Shown here one piece after another: positions 9,124 to 18,215 of a stretch of 64,000 nucleotides of DNA (position 1 is its first letter; every line of letters begins with the position of its first letter). Made by a program: the position numbers and the translations under genes. Below the pieces are notes generated by a model, which was given only the letters and a program-made list of their open reading frames with translations, was not told the DNA's origin and searched no databases. Origin of the DNA: JAWKWH01 sp965204295 (GTDB taxonomy: Bacteria > Pseudomonadota > Alphaproteobacteria > Rhizobiales > Rhizobiaceae); assembly GCA_965204295.1 (NCBI GenBank), contig OZ241973.1, positions 1,302,001-1,366,000 on the forward strand, in the 5' to 3' direction.

Positions 9124-9648
9124 TCAAGCGGGCAGGCGGCGCCACGAAAAACCGCCCGCGGCTTTCGTTGTTTTGGCGGCCGGTTGATAGTGAAATCCGA
9201 TACCTCCGATTTGCCCTTCGCGGAGGCGCGCAAGCGCAGTCTCATCCGTGACTTCGAACTCATTGATTCCGGTGCGCAGCATCAAAGGTATCTGATCGAT
9301 CAGCACTTCGCCGGTGGCCCGAATCGCGCCCGGGTAATGGTGACGGTTCCGCAGCAACTGTGCTTTGGAGAAACCGCGGCCATCGCCAAAAGCCGGAAAT
9401 ACCAAGACAACCATGGTCAATTGATCAAGATATGGAACGATCTTATCAAGCTCGTCGCCCGGTTGAAGTTCAACACCGACTCCGTTCATGAAACCGGCAT
9501 GGGAATTCCCGTCCGGTTTCAGGTACGCCTCCAGTGAGAGAATTGCGGGTTGATCCCGATCGGGTGAATCCGATCGAATCCACTTGTCGGCAAGAAATCC
9601 TTCCGGCGTCCACAACCGCGGCGGCGCTCTTTCTTTCATATCATTCAT
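9124..9648 (-). CDS. DUF934 protein of the sulfite reduction operon
   Basis: A 174-residue DUF934 protein with the family hallmark V-F-P-A-F-G-D-G-R-G-F-S-K-A-Q followed by I-R-A-T-G-E-V-L-I-D-Q-I-P-L-M-L-R. Proteins of this family are regularly encoded after cysH/cysI in proteobacteria and are called probable sulfite-reduction accessory proteins, but no activity is established. Its ATG (9646-9648) directly abuts the stop that cysH would have if its frameshift were corrected (9649-9651), an arrangement that suggests tight translational coupling in the ancestral operon. Confidence 0.88.
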   Translation of the reverse strand: MNDMKERAPPRLWTPEGFLADKWIRSDSPDRDQPAILSLEAYLKPDGNSHAGFMNGVGVELQPGDELDKIVPYLDQLTMVVLVFPAFGDGRGFSKAQLLRNRHHYPGAIRATGEVLIDQIPLMLRTGINEFEVTDETALARLREGQIGGIGFHYQPAAKTTKAAGGFSWRRLPA

Positions 9649-10415
9649 TCAACTCGCTCCGGCTGTGGCGGATAGCGGCGTTATCCCGCCGTCGGATGAG
9701 ACATGTATTCCACACTCGATTTTGCCAATTCCAGACCAGCGGCCAGATTGGCCAGCGCGGTGCAGGGCAAGCAACCAATCGACAAATACCCATGGGCCAC
9801 CAGCGGGTGGCGGCGAAGATTGTTTGTGTGCAAATAACTTTCTATATCCGCCGGTGTCAACAATGCCAACGGATTTATGCGGGTTCGCGCATCGACCGCC
9901 TCAAATACAGGCAGGGATTTTCGGGAACCCGACTGGAAACGCTTGCGCCCGGTGAACCACGCGCTGAACTGTTCAAGCGATTTCGCCATGGGGTTCATCT
10001 TGCGAATACGGCAGCACCCATCCGGGTCGGATTTGTGCAGATTGCGGGACGGATCATGTTTTGACAGCACACTCCGATCCGGGCGCACAACCCGCACATC
10101 GGTCAATCCGAGGTCCGTTATCAGCGCATCGCGATATTTTATAGTCTCTCCGAAGCGCTTCCGCGTATCCAGAAACAGCACCGGAAGCGAATTGTCGATT
10201 TCATTGTCGATTTCAGAGATCATGTGAAGCAGCACGGCGGAGTCCGCTCCAAATGATGAAACTGTCGCCACCTGTTCTTCAGGGAAAAAGTTATCGAGCG
10301 CCAGTTCAATGACCAGTTCCGGCTCAAGCCGCCCGTAGCGGCTTTCAAGAGCCAGCGCCTGCTCACAAACGGCCTTTGCCGACAATGTGTCAGGCTGCCC
10401 TGGTTTCGCCGCCAT
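9649..10415 (-). pseudogene. cysH: Adenylylsulfate reductase with C-terminal frameshift
   Basis: CysH reduces adenylyl sulfate to sulfite. From the ATG at 10415 the frame gives 244 residues with the PP-loop S-S-F-G-A-D-S-A (53-60), C-C-R-I-R-K (Cys134-135) and C-L-P-C (Cys215, Cys218); the C-C plus C-x-x-C set marks the iron-sulfur APS reductase subtype. The frame then ends at 9681 without the catalytic tail. That tail exists in another frame: G-R-W-S-G-I-G-K-I-E-C-G-I-H, with E-C-G-I-H at 9703-9717, running to a TGA at 9649-9651. One indel near 9750-9761 separates them. As sequenced, the protein lacks its catalytic cysteine. Sequencing error, real mutation and recoding are all possible. It overlaps cysI by 26 bases. 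Confidence 0.88.
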
Positions 10416-12060
10416 AGAGCGCCTCCTTGAACGGCGCCGCGCCGACGCGGCGATAAGCCTCAATGAAGCTCTCCGACTTTCCCGTCCGAAGTCGCAAATA
10501 GGTGTCGATTACCGTTTCGATCGCATCGGTGATTTCTTCCGGGCCGAACCCGCGCCCGACGATCTGGCCGATCGACGTTTTTTCGTCGGCCGATCCGCCA
10601 AGCGTGATCTGATAGAGTTCCGCCCCCTTCTTTTCGACGCCGAGAATGCCGATATGGCCGACATGATGATGTCCGCATGCATTGATGCATCCGGAAATTT
10701 TCAATTTCAGATCGCCGATTTCCTCCTGACGGGCGCGTTCCGCAAACCGGCGCGAAATATCTTGCGCGACAGGAATTGACCGGGCATTCGCCAAGGCGCA
10801 GTAATCCAGACCAGGGCAGGCAATAATATCGGTGACGTATCCCGCATTTGCCGTCGCCAAGCCGATGTCTCGCAGCCGGTCATAAACCCTTTTCAGGTCC
10901 GCCTTCGCGACATGAGGGAGCACCAGGTTCTGCTCATGGCTGACACGAATTTCGCCCTGCGCGAATTCCCCGGAGATCGCCGCCACGGCATCCATTTGTT
11001 CCGCTGTCGCATCACCGGGTGCTTCGCCGATGCCTTTCAGCGAGATCGTTACGATCGCATAATCCGTGTGTCTGTGGTCATCGACGTTGCGATCAACCCA
11101 ATTGGCGAACGCATTATCGACCTGTCTCGCGGTATTCAGAATTTGTCGACCGCCAGGCCGGTCCCGCAGGACCGGAGAAGCAAAATAGGCGTCTATCGCC
11201 CGTATATCGTCATCCGGCAATTTCAGTTCGCCTTCACGCAGGGCTTCGTACTCCGCTTCGATTTTTTCGGTCAGTTCAGCGGCGCCCGTCTCGTGCACGA
11301 GTATCTTGATGCGCGCCTTGTATTTGTTGTCACGGCGGCCATGGAGATTGTAAACGCGCAATATCGCCGTACAGTATGACAGCAGGTCCGCATCAGGAAG
11401 AAAATCGCGGATCTTCTTTGCGATCATCGGGGTCCGGCCCTGTCCGCCGCCGACATACACAGCGAAACCGAGTTCACCCGCCTCATTCCGCTTCAAATGA
11501 AGACCGATATCATGAACCTGAATGGCCGCACGGTCGCGTTCCGACGCCGTAACCGCGATTTTGAACTTGCGAGGCAGGTACGAGAATTCGGGATGGATGG
11601 AGGACCACTGGCGCAAAATTTCCGCATAGGGCCTTGGATCGGCCACCTCGTCGGCGGCGGCACCGGCAAAGTGATCCGCGGTCACGTTCCGGATGCAATT
11701 GCCGCTGGTCTGGATTGCATGCATTTCGACCTTCGACAATTCGTCGAGAATTTCCGGCGTATCCGACAGTGCGGGCCAGTTATACTGGATGTTTTGACGC
11801 GTCGTAAAGTGACCGTATCCGCGATCGTATTTTCGTGCGATGTGAGCAAGCATCCGCATTTGCCGGCCGTTCAATGTGCCGTATGGAATTGCAACACGCA
11901 ACATATAGGCGTGCAGTTGAAGATATACGCCGTTCATCAGACGCAGGGGCTTGAACTGATCCTCGGTAATTTCACCGGCCATGCGCCGGTCGACCTGATC
12001 GCGATATTCGGCGACGCGGGACGATACAAATCCGTGGTCGAATTCGTCGTATCGGTACAT
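10390..12060 (-). CDS. cysI: Sulfite reductase hemoprotein (siroheme/[4Fe-4S])
   Basis: A 556-residue nitrite/sulfite reductase that carries out the six-electron reduction of sulfite to sulfide. Siroheme and cluster ligands are C415-P-G-L-D-Y-C421 and C458-I-N-A-C462, followed by G-H-H-H-V-G-H-I-G. The N-terminal half has the usual R-Q-N-I-Q-Y-N-W and R-N-V-T-A substrate/siroheme blocks. No flavoprotein cysJ is present in the window; a ferredoxin and its reductase are encoded in the same operon, so electron supply is probably ferredoxin-based. Nitrite reduction cannot be excluded from sequence alone, but cysH and cysG beside it favour sulfite. Confidence 0.92.
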   Translation of the reverse strand: MYRYDEFDHGFVSSRVAEYRDQVDRRMAGEITEDQFKPLRLMNGVYLQLHAYMLRVAIPYGTLNGRQMRMLAHIARKYDRGYGHFTTRQNIQYNWPALSDTPEILDELSKVEMHAIQTSGNCIRNVTADHFAGAAADEVADPRPYAEILRQWSSIHPEFSYLPRKFKIAVTASERDRAAIQVHDIGLHLKRNEAGELGFAVYVGGGQGRTPMIAKKIRDFLPDADLLSYCTAILRVYNLHGRRDNKYKARIKILVHETGAAELTEKIEAEYEALREGELKLPDDDIRAIDAYFASPVLRDRPGGRQILNTARQVDNAFANWVDRNVDDHRHTDYAIVTISLKGIGEAPGDATAEQMDAVAAISGEFAQGEIRVSHEQNLVLPHVAKADLKRVYDRLRDIGLATANAGYVTDIIACPGLDYCALANARSIPVAQDISRRFAERARQEEIGDLKLKISGCINACGHHHVGHIGILGVEKKGAELYQITLGGSADEKTSIGQIVGRGFGPEEITDAIETVIDTYLRLRTGKSESFIEAYRRVGAAPFKEALYGGETRAA

Positions 12061-12096
12061 TGCGCCCGTCCTGGAGAATTAGGTTCGACCGTATGA

Positions 12097-12405
12097 TCAG
12101 GCCGCAACCGCGATTCGGGAGTTTGTCCGCTTGCCAAGATCAAGGCGATTGGTCGGACCCACGGCCCGGATGCGCTCGCGCAAACGGACAGGCACCGGTA
12201 CGCCATCGATCAGTTCAATATCGATGAGATTTACGTCAACGACTTCATTCTTCAGGAATGCGGCATGTCCCGCCCGCTCAAGCTTTTCTTTACTTTCGTT
12301 GTTTCGGGCAATTTCGGATCCCTCGATCATCTCGACCCATGAACGGTCGCCGGCGAGCCAGACGGCTTCGCCGTCGGTCAAACGATTTGCAGTCAGGATT
12401 TTCAT
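12097..12405 (-). CDS. DUF2849 protein, cys operon
   Basis: A 102-residue protein beginning M-K-I-L-T-A-N-R-L-T-D-G-E-A-V-W, typical of DUF2849, which in alphaproteobacteria lies between cysG and cysI as it does here (26 bp after cysG, 36 bp before cysI). Function is unknown; a role in sulfite reduction is guessed from this fixed location. There is no signal peptide and there are no cysteines that would suggest a redox centre. Confidence 0.85.
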   Translation of the reverse strand: MKILTANRLTDGEAVWLAGDRSWVEMIEGSEIARNNESKEKLERAGHAAFLKNEVVDVNLIDIELIDGVPVPVRLRERIRAVGPTNRLDLGKRTNSRIAVAA

Positions 12406-12431
12406 GGCTCACTCCTTGTGAACAATTACGT

Positions 12432-13871
12432 TCAAGCGCTTTCTGTTTTCACTTGTGTTTTGTTGAAGATGGCCGCTAAAGGCGTCGAGTTTTCAAAACT
12501 GGCGCCGGCGACCGCGTCGCCTATGATGGTCATTACAGGTCCGCCAGGTTGGTGGCGATGCTGCAACGAGGGCAGGTCGGCAAGCGTTCCGTGAAAGCGC
12601 CTGCGTTCGTCAAGGCTGGCGTTTTCGACAACGGCGACGGCGGTATCCGCGGCAAGTCCGGCGTCAATCAGACGGGCAGCGACGTCGGCGGCGTTCGTGC
12701 GGCCCATATATACCGCTACCGTGGCTCCGGAAATCGCAAGCTTGGCCCAATCGGGAAGCGCTTTGCCTTTCAGGTCGTGGCCGGTGGTGAATACCATTGA
12801 CGACGCCACGCCGCGCAAGGTGAGCGGCAGTTCGAAATCCGCCGCCGCCGCGAATGCCGACGTGACGCCGGGAACAACTTCATAGGAAACTCTCGCATCC
12901 CGAAGGGCGGCCATCTCTTCGCCCGCCCGGCCAAATACCAGCGGGTCACCGCTCTTCAAGCGTACAACGCGCTTTCCCGCGCGCGCCAGGGAGACCAGCA
13001 ACTCATTGATCTCCTGCTGGCGCTTCGAGTGGCATCCCTTGCGCTTGCCGGCCGCAATCCGTTGGGCATCCCTTCGGCCCATTGCGATGACAGTCTCCGG
13101 CACCAGGGCGTCGTGGACGACCACGTCCGCTTCATACAGCAGCCGCTGCGCTCTGAGCGTCAGCAGGTCTTCCGCGCCCGGACCGGCGCCGACCAGGGCC
13201 ACATGGCCGGCTACATGACTACCGTTCTCCAGTAGTTTGTCGGCGCGCCGCGCCGCCCTCTCGACATTTCCTTCGGCGACGTCGCGTGCGATCCGATCGT
13301 CGAAAAAAGATCTCCAAAACGCCCTTCTCGAAGCGCCGGGTTTCAAAATCCGCTCGGCTGCATCGCGATAACCGGCCGCAAGCCTTGCGAGGCGTCCCAA
13401 AGACGGAGACAGCATCGCGTCAATTCGACGGCGGATCGATTGAACAAGCACCGGACAAGCGCCTTCCGACCCGATCGCGATTGCTACCGGCGCCCGATTA
13501 ACAAGTGCCGGAGTAAGGAAATCGCATAAATCAGGCCGGTCGACTGCATTGACTGGAATTCCCAGCGACCTTGCATCCGAAACGATCCGCCGGTCGTCGT
13601 TCCGGAACCCGGTGGCGGCGAATACCAACGCGCTACCCCGCAGCGACCGCTTTTCATAAGGATCGGTAACAAGTTCCAAGCCGTTCCGGGCGGCAAAAGC
13701 GTCAAGGTCCCGGGAGGGTGAATCGGCGATGATTTTGATTGAAGCCGATGTCTGCACCAAGAGACGGGACTTGGCCAGCGCTTCCTCGCCATTGCCGACG
13801 ATGGTCAAAGTCCGGCCCTCAATCCGCAGGAATACGGGGAATGTATTCAGTTTCCGGTGGTCATGCGACAA
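12432..13871 (-). CDS. cysG: Siroheme synthase (multifunctional)
   Basis: Makes siroheme for CysI from uroporphyrinogen III. The N-terminal half is the precorrin-2 dehydrogenase/ferrochelatase domain (F-P-V-F-L-R-I-E-G-R, then L-T-I-V-G-N-G near residue 20). The C-terminal half is the SAM-dependent methyltransferase, with V-A-L-V-G-A-G-P-G-A-E-D-L-L-T and the P-G-V-T-S-A block. A TTG start at 13871 is chosen: GGGAG lies 8 bases upstream and the protein then starts S-H-D-H-R-K-L-N-T-F like its relatives. The frame stays open 81 codons further upstream without family similarity. The usual GGG of the NAD loop is G-N-G-E here, a deviation that may affect the dehydrogenase half. It is the first gene of the sulfate operon. 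Confidence 0.9.
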   Translation of the reverse strand: MSHDHRKLNTFPVFLRIEGRTLTIVGNGEEALAKSRLLVQTSASIKIIADSPSRDLDAFAARNGLELVTDPYEKRSLRGSALVFAATGFRNDDRRIVSDARSLGIPVNAVDRPDLCDFLTPALVNRAPVAIAIGSEGACPVLVQSIRRRIDAMLSPSLGRLARLAAGYRDAAERILKPGASRRAFWRSFFDDRIARDVAEGNVERAARRADKLLENGSHVAGHVALVGAGPGAEDLLTLRAQRLLYEADVVVHDALVPETVIAMGRRDAQRIAAGKRKGCHSKRQQEINELLVSLARAGKRVVRLKSGDPLVFGRAGEEMAALRDARVSYEVVPGVTSAFAAAADFELPLTLRGVASSMVFTTGHDLKGKALPDWAKLAISGATVAVYMGRTNAADVAARLIDAGLAADTAVAVVENASLDERRRFHGTLADLPSLQHRHQPGGPVMTIIGDAVAGASFENSTPLAAIFNKTQVKTESA

Positions 13872-14308
13872 AGATAGTCTCCCGATCAGAGACCGGAATA
13901 TGGAGATTTGGCGGCCAAATCGGAAGGAATGCGGCTTTTGAGGCCCGCGTGAAAAGGAAATCCGTTTTCGTTGAATTGGCGAATTGTGAGAATTCTGTTC
14001 CGATAGGGCGGTCGCCGTCGCCACACGGATTTGCCGAACTGCTTTAGGCCATGAACCCATGAACAGGGTCGAAATGATGCTAGGCCGCGAGGCGAACCGG
14101 GGAAAGGCCGACAAGCGGCGGCATTGTCTGAAGTGCGTTTTTTGACGCCGGTTCGGGCGGCAGCTTCGGATGTCCCGAGGGATATGGCGAATTTACCCCG
14201 CGAATTCGTCACAACCCTTTGAAAATATGATTTTTTCTTGGAAACCTGCTGCTATTGCCCGACCAAATTCTCTCATCCCATTGTTGTTCCCGTTTGTGAA
14301 TCCGTGAC
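13872..14308. other. Leader region of the cys operon, no gene
   Basis: 437 bp between the end of the SDR gene and cysG. No open frame here resembles a protein. The sulfate operon promoter must lie in this stretch or be shared with the SDR gene upstream. A small palindromic patch around GAGAATTC (about 13988) is the only local feature I noticed, and I cannot assign it to a regulator. Confidence 0.4.
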
Positions 14309-15052
14309 CTAGACGTGCTGTCCGCCGTTGATATGGATTTCCGCGCCGCTGACATAGGCCGCCTGACCGGAGCACAGAAAATAGATGATATCGGCCACCT
14401 CCGAGGTTGTTCCAAGTCGGCGAAGCGGAATGGTCTCCACGATCTTGTCGGTGCCGGGGGACAGGATCGCCGTATCGATTTCGCCCGGCGCTATGGCGTT
14501 GACCCTGATCCCGTGAGGACCAAAATCAGCCGCCATTTCGCGGGTAAGCGAGGCGAGCGCGGCCTTGGATGTCGCATAGGCGGTACCCGCGAACGGATGA
14601 ACACGGCCGCCGGCGATGGATGTTACGTTGACGATTGTGCCCGTGGCGACGGCAAGCTCCTTGAACAGGCCTCTCGCCAGCATGATTGGCGCGAAAAAAT
14701 TAACCTGAAACACATCGCGCCAGACATGCATTGGCGTGTCGAGCGAGTTCATCCGCTCACCGCCCTCCAGCTTTGGCGATATCGCGGCGTTGTTGACCAA
14801 CGCCGTGAGCCGGTCGCCTCCCGCGTTGAGACGGTGACGAATTTCCGCGACGGCGGCGCCCACGTCTTCGGCATCGGAAAGATCGACCTTGATGTGATCG
14901 TCCGGTCCCGCGGGCCAGGGGCAATCCTCGGCGAATTCCTGTCGCGAGCACGTGATGACCCGCCACCCCTCGACCGAAAACCGTTTGACGGCCGCATGGC
15001 CGATGCCCCGGCTGGCTCCCGTCAAAACGAGCGTTTTTCTGGCTTCGGACAT
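14309..15052 (-). CDS. SDR-family NAD(P)-dependent oxidoreductase
   Basis: A classical short-chain dehydrogenase of 247 residues. It has T-G-A-S-R-G-I-G near residue 12 (cofactor loop), N-N-A-A-I (about 87-91), catalytic Ser in V-T-S-I-A-G and Y-A-T-S-K (Tyr and Lys), then N-A-I-A-P-G-E-I-D-T and a C-terminal S-G-A-E-I-H-I-N-G-G. The last motif is common in FabG-like enzymes, but the substrate cannot be told. A small insert after N-N-A-A (I-S-P-K-L-E-G-G-E-R) is less usual. It is encoded on the same strand as the cys operon, 437 bp upstream. Confidence 0.85.
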   Translation of the reverse strand: MSEARKTLVLTGASRGIGHAAVKRFSVEGWRVITCSRQEFAEDCPWPAGPDDHIKVDLSDAEDVGAAVAEIRHRLNAGGDRLTALVNNAAISPKLEGGERMNSLDTPMHVWRDVFQVNFFAPIMLARGLFKELAVATGTIVNVTSIAGGRVHPFAGTAYATSKAALASLTREMAADFGPHGIRVNAIAPGEIDTAILSPGTDKIVETIPLRRLGTTSEVADIIYFLCSGQAAYVSGAEIHINGGQHV

Positions 15053-15385
15053 CGGCTGCGTTCTCCCGGCAACTTCTATTTAACCAAGGCAGGCAATGTT
15101 GGCGAGAGGCGAATGTTATTTTGCCAAATTCCGATTTGGCGGTTCCGTCGCGAAACGTTTCAAAAGGGACCGAGCCGTGTATCCCCTCCCGGAAAGGGCG
15201 AAAGGCACCGATCCCGCACGACGCGGCCCGGCATCGCGAACGCCAAGGGATCGGAAACGTATTCGCCCGGCCTGAAGACCGGCGTCGCACCGCCGACCGC
15301 CGCGAGAACTGCCCGAAGGTTTTCCTTTCGGCCTGCGCGCGACCGTCGTCCTGTTTCGGTTATGAGTCCCGATCCTGGTTGAATG
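15053..15385. other. Intergenic stretch between comM and the SDR gene
   Basis: 333 bp with no convincing coding sequence on either strand and no clear terminator hairpin. It should contain the promoter of the SDR gene, since comM ends here on the same strand. Confidence 0.35.
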
Positions 15386-16921
15386 TCAGGCGGCGTTACG
15401 AAACTGGCCGACGATGATCGTCCGATAGGATATCGCCTCCGCCAGGTGGATGCGGCAGACCCGATCGACGCCGTCAAGATCCGCCAGGGTCCGGGCGACC
15501 CGCAACACGCGATGGTATGCGCGCGCCGAGAAACCGAGTTTCTCGCTTGCTTCGCCAAGCAGAGCTTTGCCTCCCTCGTCGGGGTCCGCGACCTTCTCGA
15601 TCAACGATGCGCTGCAATGGGCGTTTGTCATTCCGGCCGGCATGCCGAGCGCCATGAAGCGATCGGTTTGAATCCGCCTCGCCGCGGCAACGCGCCCCGC
15701 GATGATTTCACTGGTCTCGCCTGTCGCCGGACGTATGAGGTCGCCGGCGCTGACCGCCGGCGCCTCTATTCTCAGATCGATCCGGTCTATCAACGGTCCC
15801 GAAATCCGCCCGATATAGTCGCTTTGGCAGCGCAGGCCGCGAGCACATCGATAGCCCGGTTCGCCGGCCATTCCGCACCGGCACGGATTCATCGCGGCAA
15901 TCAGCTGCACACGGGCCGGATAGCTGATGCGATGGTTCGCGCGGGCGATGACGCACTCGCCCGTTTCAAGCGGCTGGCGAAGGGAATCGAGAACCTGGGG
16001 AACGAACTCCGGAAATTCATCGAGAAACAGGACGCCATTGTGCGCTAGCGATACTTCGCCCGGACGCACCCTGAGGCCGCCGCCGACCATCGCCGCCATT
16101 GACGCGGAATGATGCGGCGCGCGAAAAGGTCTGCGGTCGGAGAGCTTTCCGTCCGCCAGTTCGCCGGCCACCGACGCGACCATGGACACGTCGAGCAGTT
16201 CCTTTGGCGACAAAGGCGGCAGGATCGACGGCAGCCGTTGCGCCAGCATGGATTTTCCCGAACCCGGAGGTCCGATCATGATCATATTGTGGCCGCCGGC
16301 CGCGGCCACTTCCAGCGCACGTTTGGCCGTTTCCTGACCCTTGATGTCCGCCATGTCGGGCAATCCGGTCGCAATCGCCCGGATTCTGGCCTCGGGCCGT
16401 GACAGAACCTGAGTTCCGCGAAAATGATTGGCTATCGCAATCAGACTGCGGGGCGCCAGAATATCGATATCGGATCCGGCCCACGCGGCTTCCGGTCCGC
16501 TCGCATGCGGACAAATCAGTCCCAGTCCCAGCCCATTGGCTCCAATGGCGGCCGGCAGGGCGCCGGCCACGGGGGCGATCGTCCCATCCAGCGACAACTC
16601 GCCCAAAACCGCATATTCGGACAGCGCATCTCCAGGCAGGGCGCCAAGCGCCGCCATGAGACCGAGGGCGATCGGCAGGTCATAGTGACTGCCTTCCTTC
16701 GGCAGGTCGGCGGGAGCGAGGTTCACCGTGACTTTCTTCGCCGGCATCGACAGACCGGAAGCATGGAGCGCGGCCTGGACGCGTTCGCGGCTTTCCGCGA
16801 CCGCCTTGTCGGGAAGGCCGACAATGTGCATGCCGACTTTTCCGGGCGCGACCATCACCTGCACGTCCACCGGCGCCGCTTCAATGCCGTGAAATGCAAC
16901 CGTACGCACTCGTGAAACCAT
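15386..16921 (-). CDS. comM: ComM/YifB-type Mg-chelatase-like AAA+ ATPase
   Basis: A 511-residue protein of the YifB/ComM family, hexameric helicases that in naturally competent bacteria drive branch migration of incoming DNA. The N-terminal Lon-like ChlI domain contains A-P-A-D-L-P-K-E-G-S-H-Y-D-L-P; Walker A is G-P-P-G-S-G-K-S (about residue 217); Walker B is V-L-F-L-D-E-F-P-E-F; A-A-M-N-P-C-R-C-G is the family zinc-finger-like segment. The ATG at 16921 is preceded by GGGAGGCGATA, a strong ribosome site; 22 upstream codons in frame are excluded. Whether this organism is competent is not shown by the window. Confidence 0.9.
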   Translation of the reverse strand: MVSRVRTVAFHGIEAAPVDVQVMVAPGKVGMHIVGLPDKAVAESRERVQAALHASGLSMPAKKVTVNLAPADLPKEGSHYDLPIALGLMAALGALPGDALSEYAVLGELSLDGTIAPVAGALPAAIGANGLGLGLICPHASGPEAAWAGSDIDILAPRSLIAIANHFRGTQVLSRPEARIRAIATGLPDMADIKGQETAKRALEVAAAGGHNMIMIGPPGSGKSMLAQRLPSILPPLSPKELLDVSMVASVAGELADGKLSDRRPFRAPHHSASMAAMVGGGLRVRPGEVSLAHNGVLFLDEFPEFVPQVLDSLRQPLETGECVIARANHRISYPARVQLIAAMNPCRCGMAGEPGYRCARGLRCQSDYIGRISGPLIDRIDLRIEAPAVSAGDLIRPATGETSEIIAGRVAAARRIQTDRFMALGMPAGMTNAHCSASLIEKVADPDEGGKALLGEASEKLGFSARAYHRVLRVARTLADLDGVDRVCRIHLAEAISYRTIIVGQFRNAA

Positions 16922-17083
16922 TATCGCCTCCCGCCGGCGTCCACCGCGTGCGGTCGCCATCGCCCTGTAGCTTCGGCACGAAGCCAATCACAACGCTCTG
17001 ATCAAATCAAGAACAAAATGAAAACAAACCGTCGTTATGGCCGCAATTCGCGGGCAACGACTTGTATCGACGGAACATTCGGA

Positions 17084-18028
17084 TCATCGGAACGTCCTTG
17101 CCTCCACCGCATCCCAGAACAGGGCCGCGATATCGGCGCCGCCGAATTTCCTGATTTCCCTGACGCCGGTCGGCGACGTCACGTTGATCTCCGTCAGCAG
17201 CCCGCCGATGACATCGATTCCAACCAGGATGAAACCCCGCTCCCGCAGAGCCGGGCCGATACGGTCGCAGACCTCCATTTCGCGCCGGGTAAGGTCGGTT
17301 TTCTCGGCTTTGCCGCCCACATGCATGTTGGACCGGGCGTCCGTTTCGGCGGGCACGCGATTGATGGCGCCGACCGCTTCGCCGTCAATGAGGATAATTC
17401 TCTTGTCGCCCTTTCGCACATCCTTCAGATAGCGCTGCACGATGAACGGTTCGCGATACATTTCATCGAACATTTCGAGCAGCGACGTCATGTTGCGGTC
17501 GCCGTTTCGCAGATGAAACACTCCGGCGCCGCCATTGCCGTAGAGCGGCTTGACGATAATGTCTCCGAATTCCTTTCGGAATGACGCGACTTCGCCCGCG
17601 TCTTTCGTGATCAGCGTTTCCGGCATGAGGTCGGGGAATTCGGCGACAAAGATCTTCTCGGGGCTGTTTCGCACCCGGGCCGGATCGTTGACGACCAGTG
17701 TTTCCGGGTGAATGCGCTCAAGGATATGCGTGGTCGTGATATAGTTCATGTCAAAGGGCGGATCCTGCCGAAGCAGCACCGCGTCGAGCCGGGACAGGTC
17801 CAGTCTTTGCGGTTCGCCCAAAACAAAGTGATCGCCTTCCACATCGCGAACGATCAGCGGTTCGCAGGCGGCGGCCGCCACACCGTCCCGCAACGACAGG
17901 CGCTCCGGCGTGTAGTGATGAAGCCTGTGTCCGCGCGCCTGCGCTTCCAACGCAAGGGCGAACGTCGTGTCGCCGGCGATTGACAGCGTTGAGACGTGAT
18001 CCATTTGAATGGCGATATCGAGCGGCAT
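17084..18028 (-). CDS. gshB: Glutathione synthetase
   Basis: Joins glycine to gamma-glutamylcysteine using ATP. From the ATG at 18028 it has 314 residues, the normal length, starting M-P-L-D-I-A-I-Q-M-D-H-V with G-D-T-T-F-A-L-A-L-E-A-Q-A-R-G-H. Family blocks include R-Q-D-P-P-F-D-M-N-Y, V-K-P-L-Y-G-N-G-G-A-G-V (ATP-grasp), I-N-R-V-P-A-E-T-D and L-T-E-I-N-V-T-S-P-T-G. A GGAG lies just upstream. The frame continues upstream for 91 codons into the gap before uvrB, which I regard as non-coding. Confidence 0.94.
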   Translation of the reverse strand: MPLDIAIQMDHVSTLSIAGDTTFALALEAQARGHRLHHYTPERLSLRDGVAAAACEPLIVRDVEGDHFVLGEPQRLDLSRLDAVLLRQDPPFDMNYITTTHILERIHPETLVVNDPARVRNSPEKIFVAEFPDLMPETLITKDAGEVASFRKEFGDIIVKPLYGNGGAGVFHLRNGDRNMTSLLEMFDEMYREPFIVQRYLKDVRKGDKRIILIDGEAVGAINRVPAETDARSNMHVGGKAEKTDLTRREMEVCDRIGPALRERGFILVGIDVIGGLLTEINVTSPTGVREIRKFGGADIAALFWDAVEARTFR

Positions 18029-18215
18029 GAAACGGCTCCGAACGTGTTCGCGCGGCATGTTCTCTAGCCTTCCGCCGGTCGCGTGCCAATAACGAATAAA
18101 CGGATTGCCGCGACCGGTATGCCGGAGGAGCGAGGCGCGGTCGTTTTCTCGATCCCCTCGGGGCGGTTTGCCGGAGGAAGGCGAACGGCCTTCGACCGAA
18201 GGCGCCGGAATCGTA

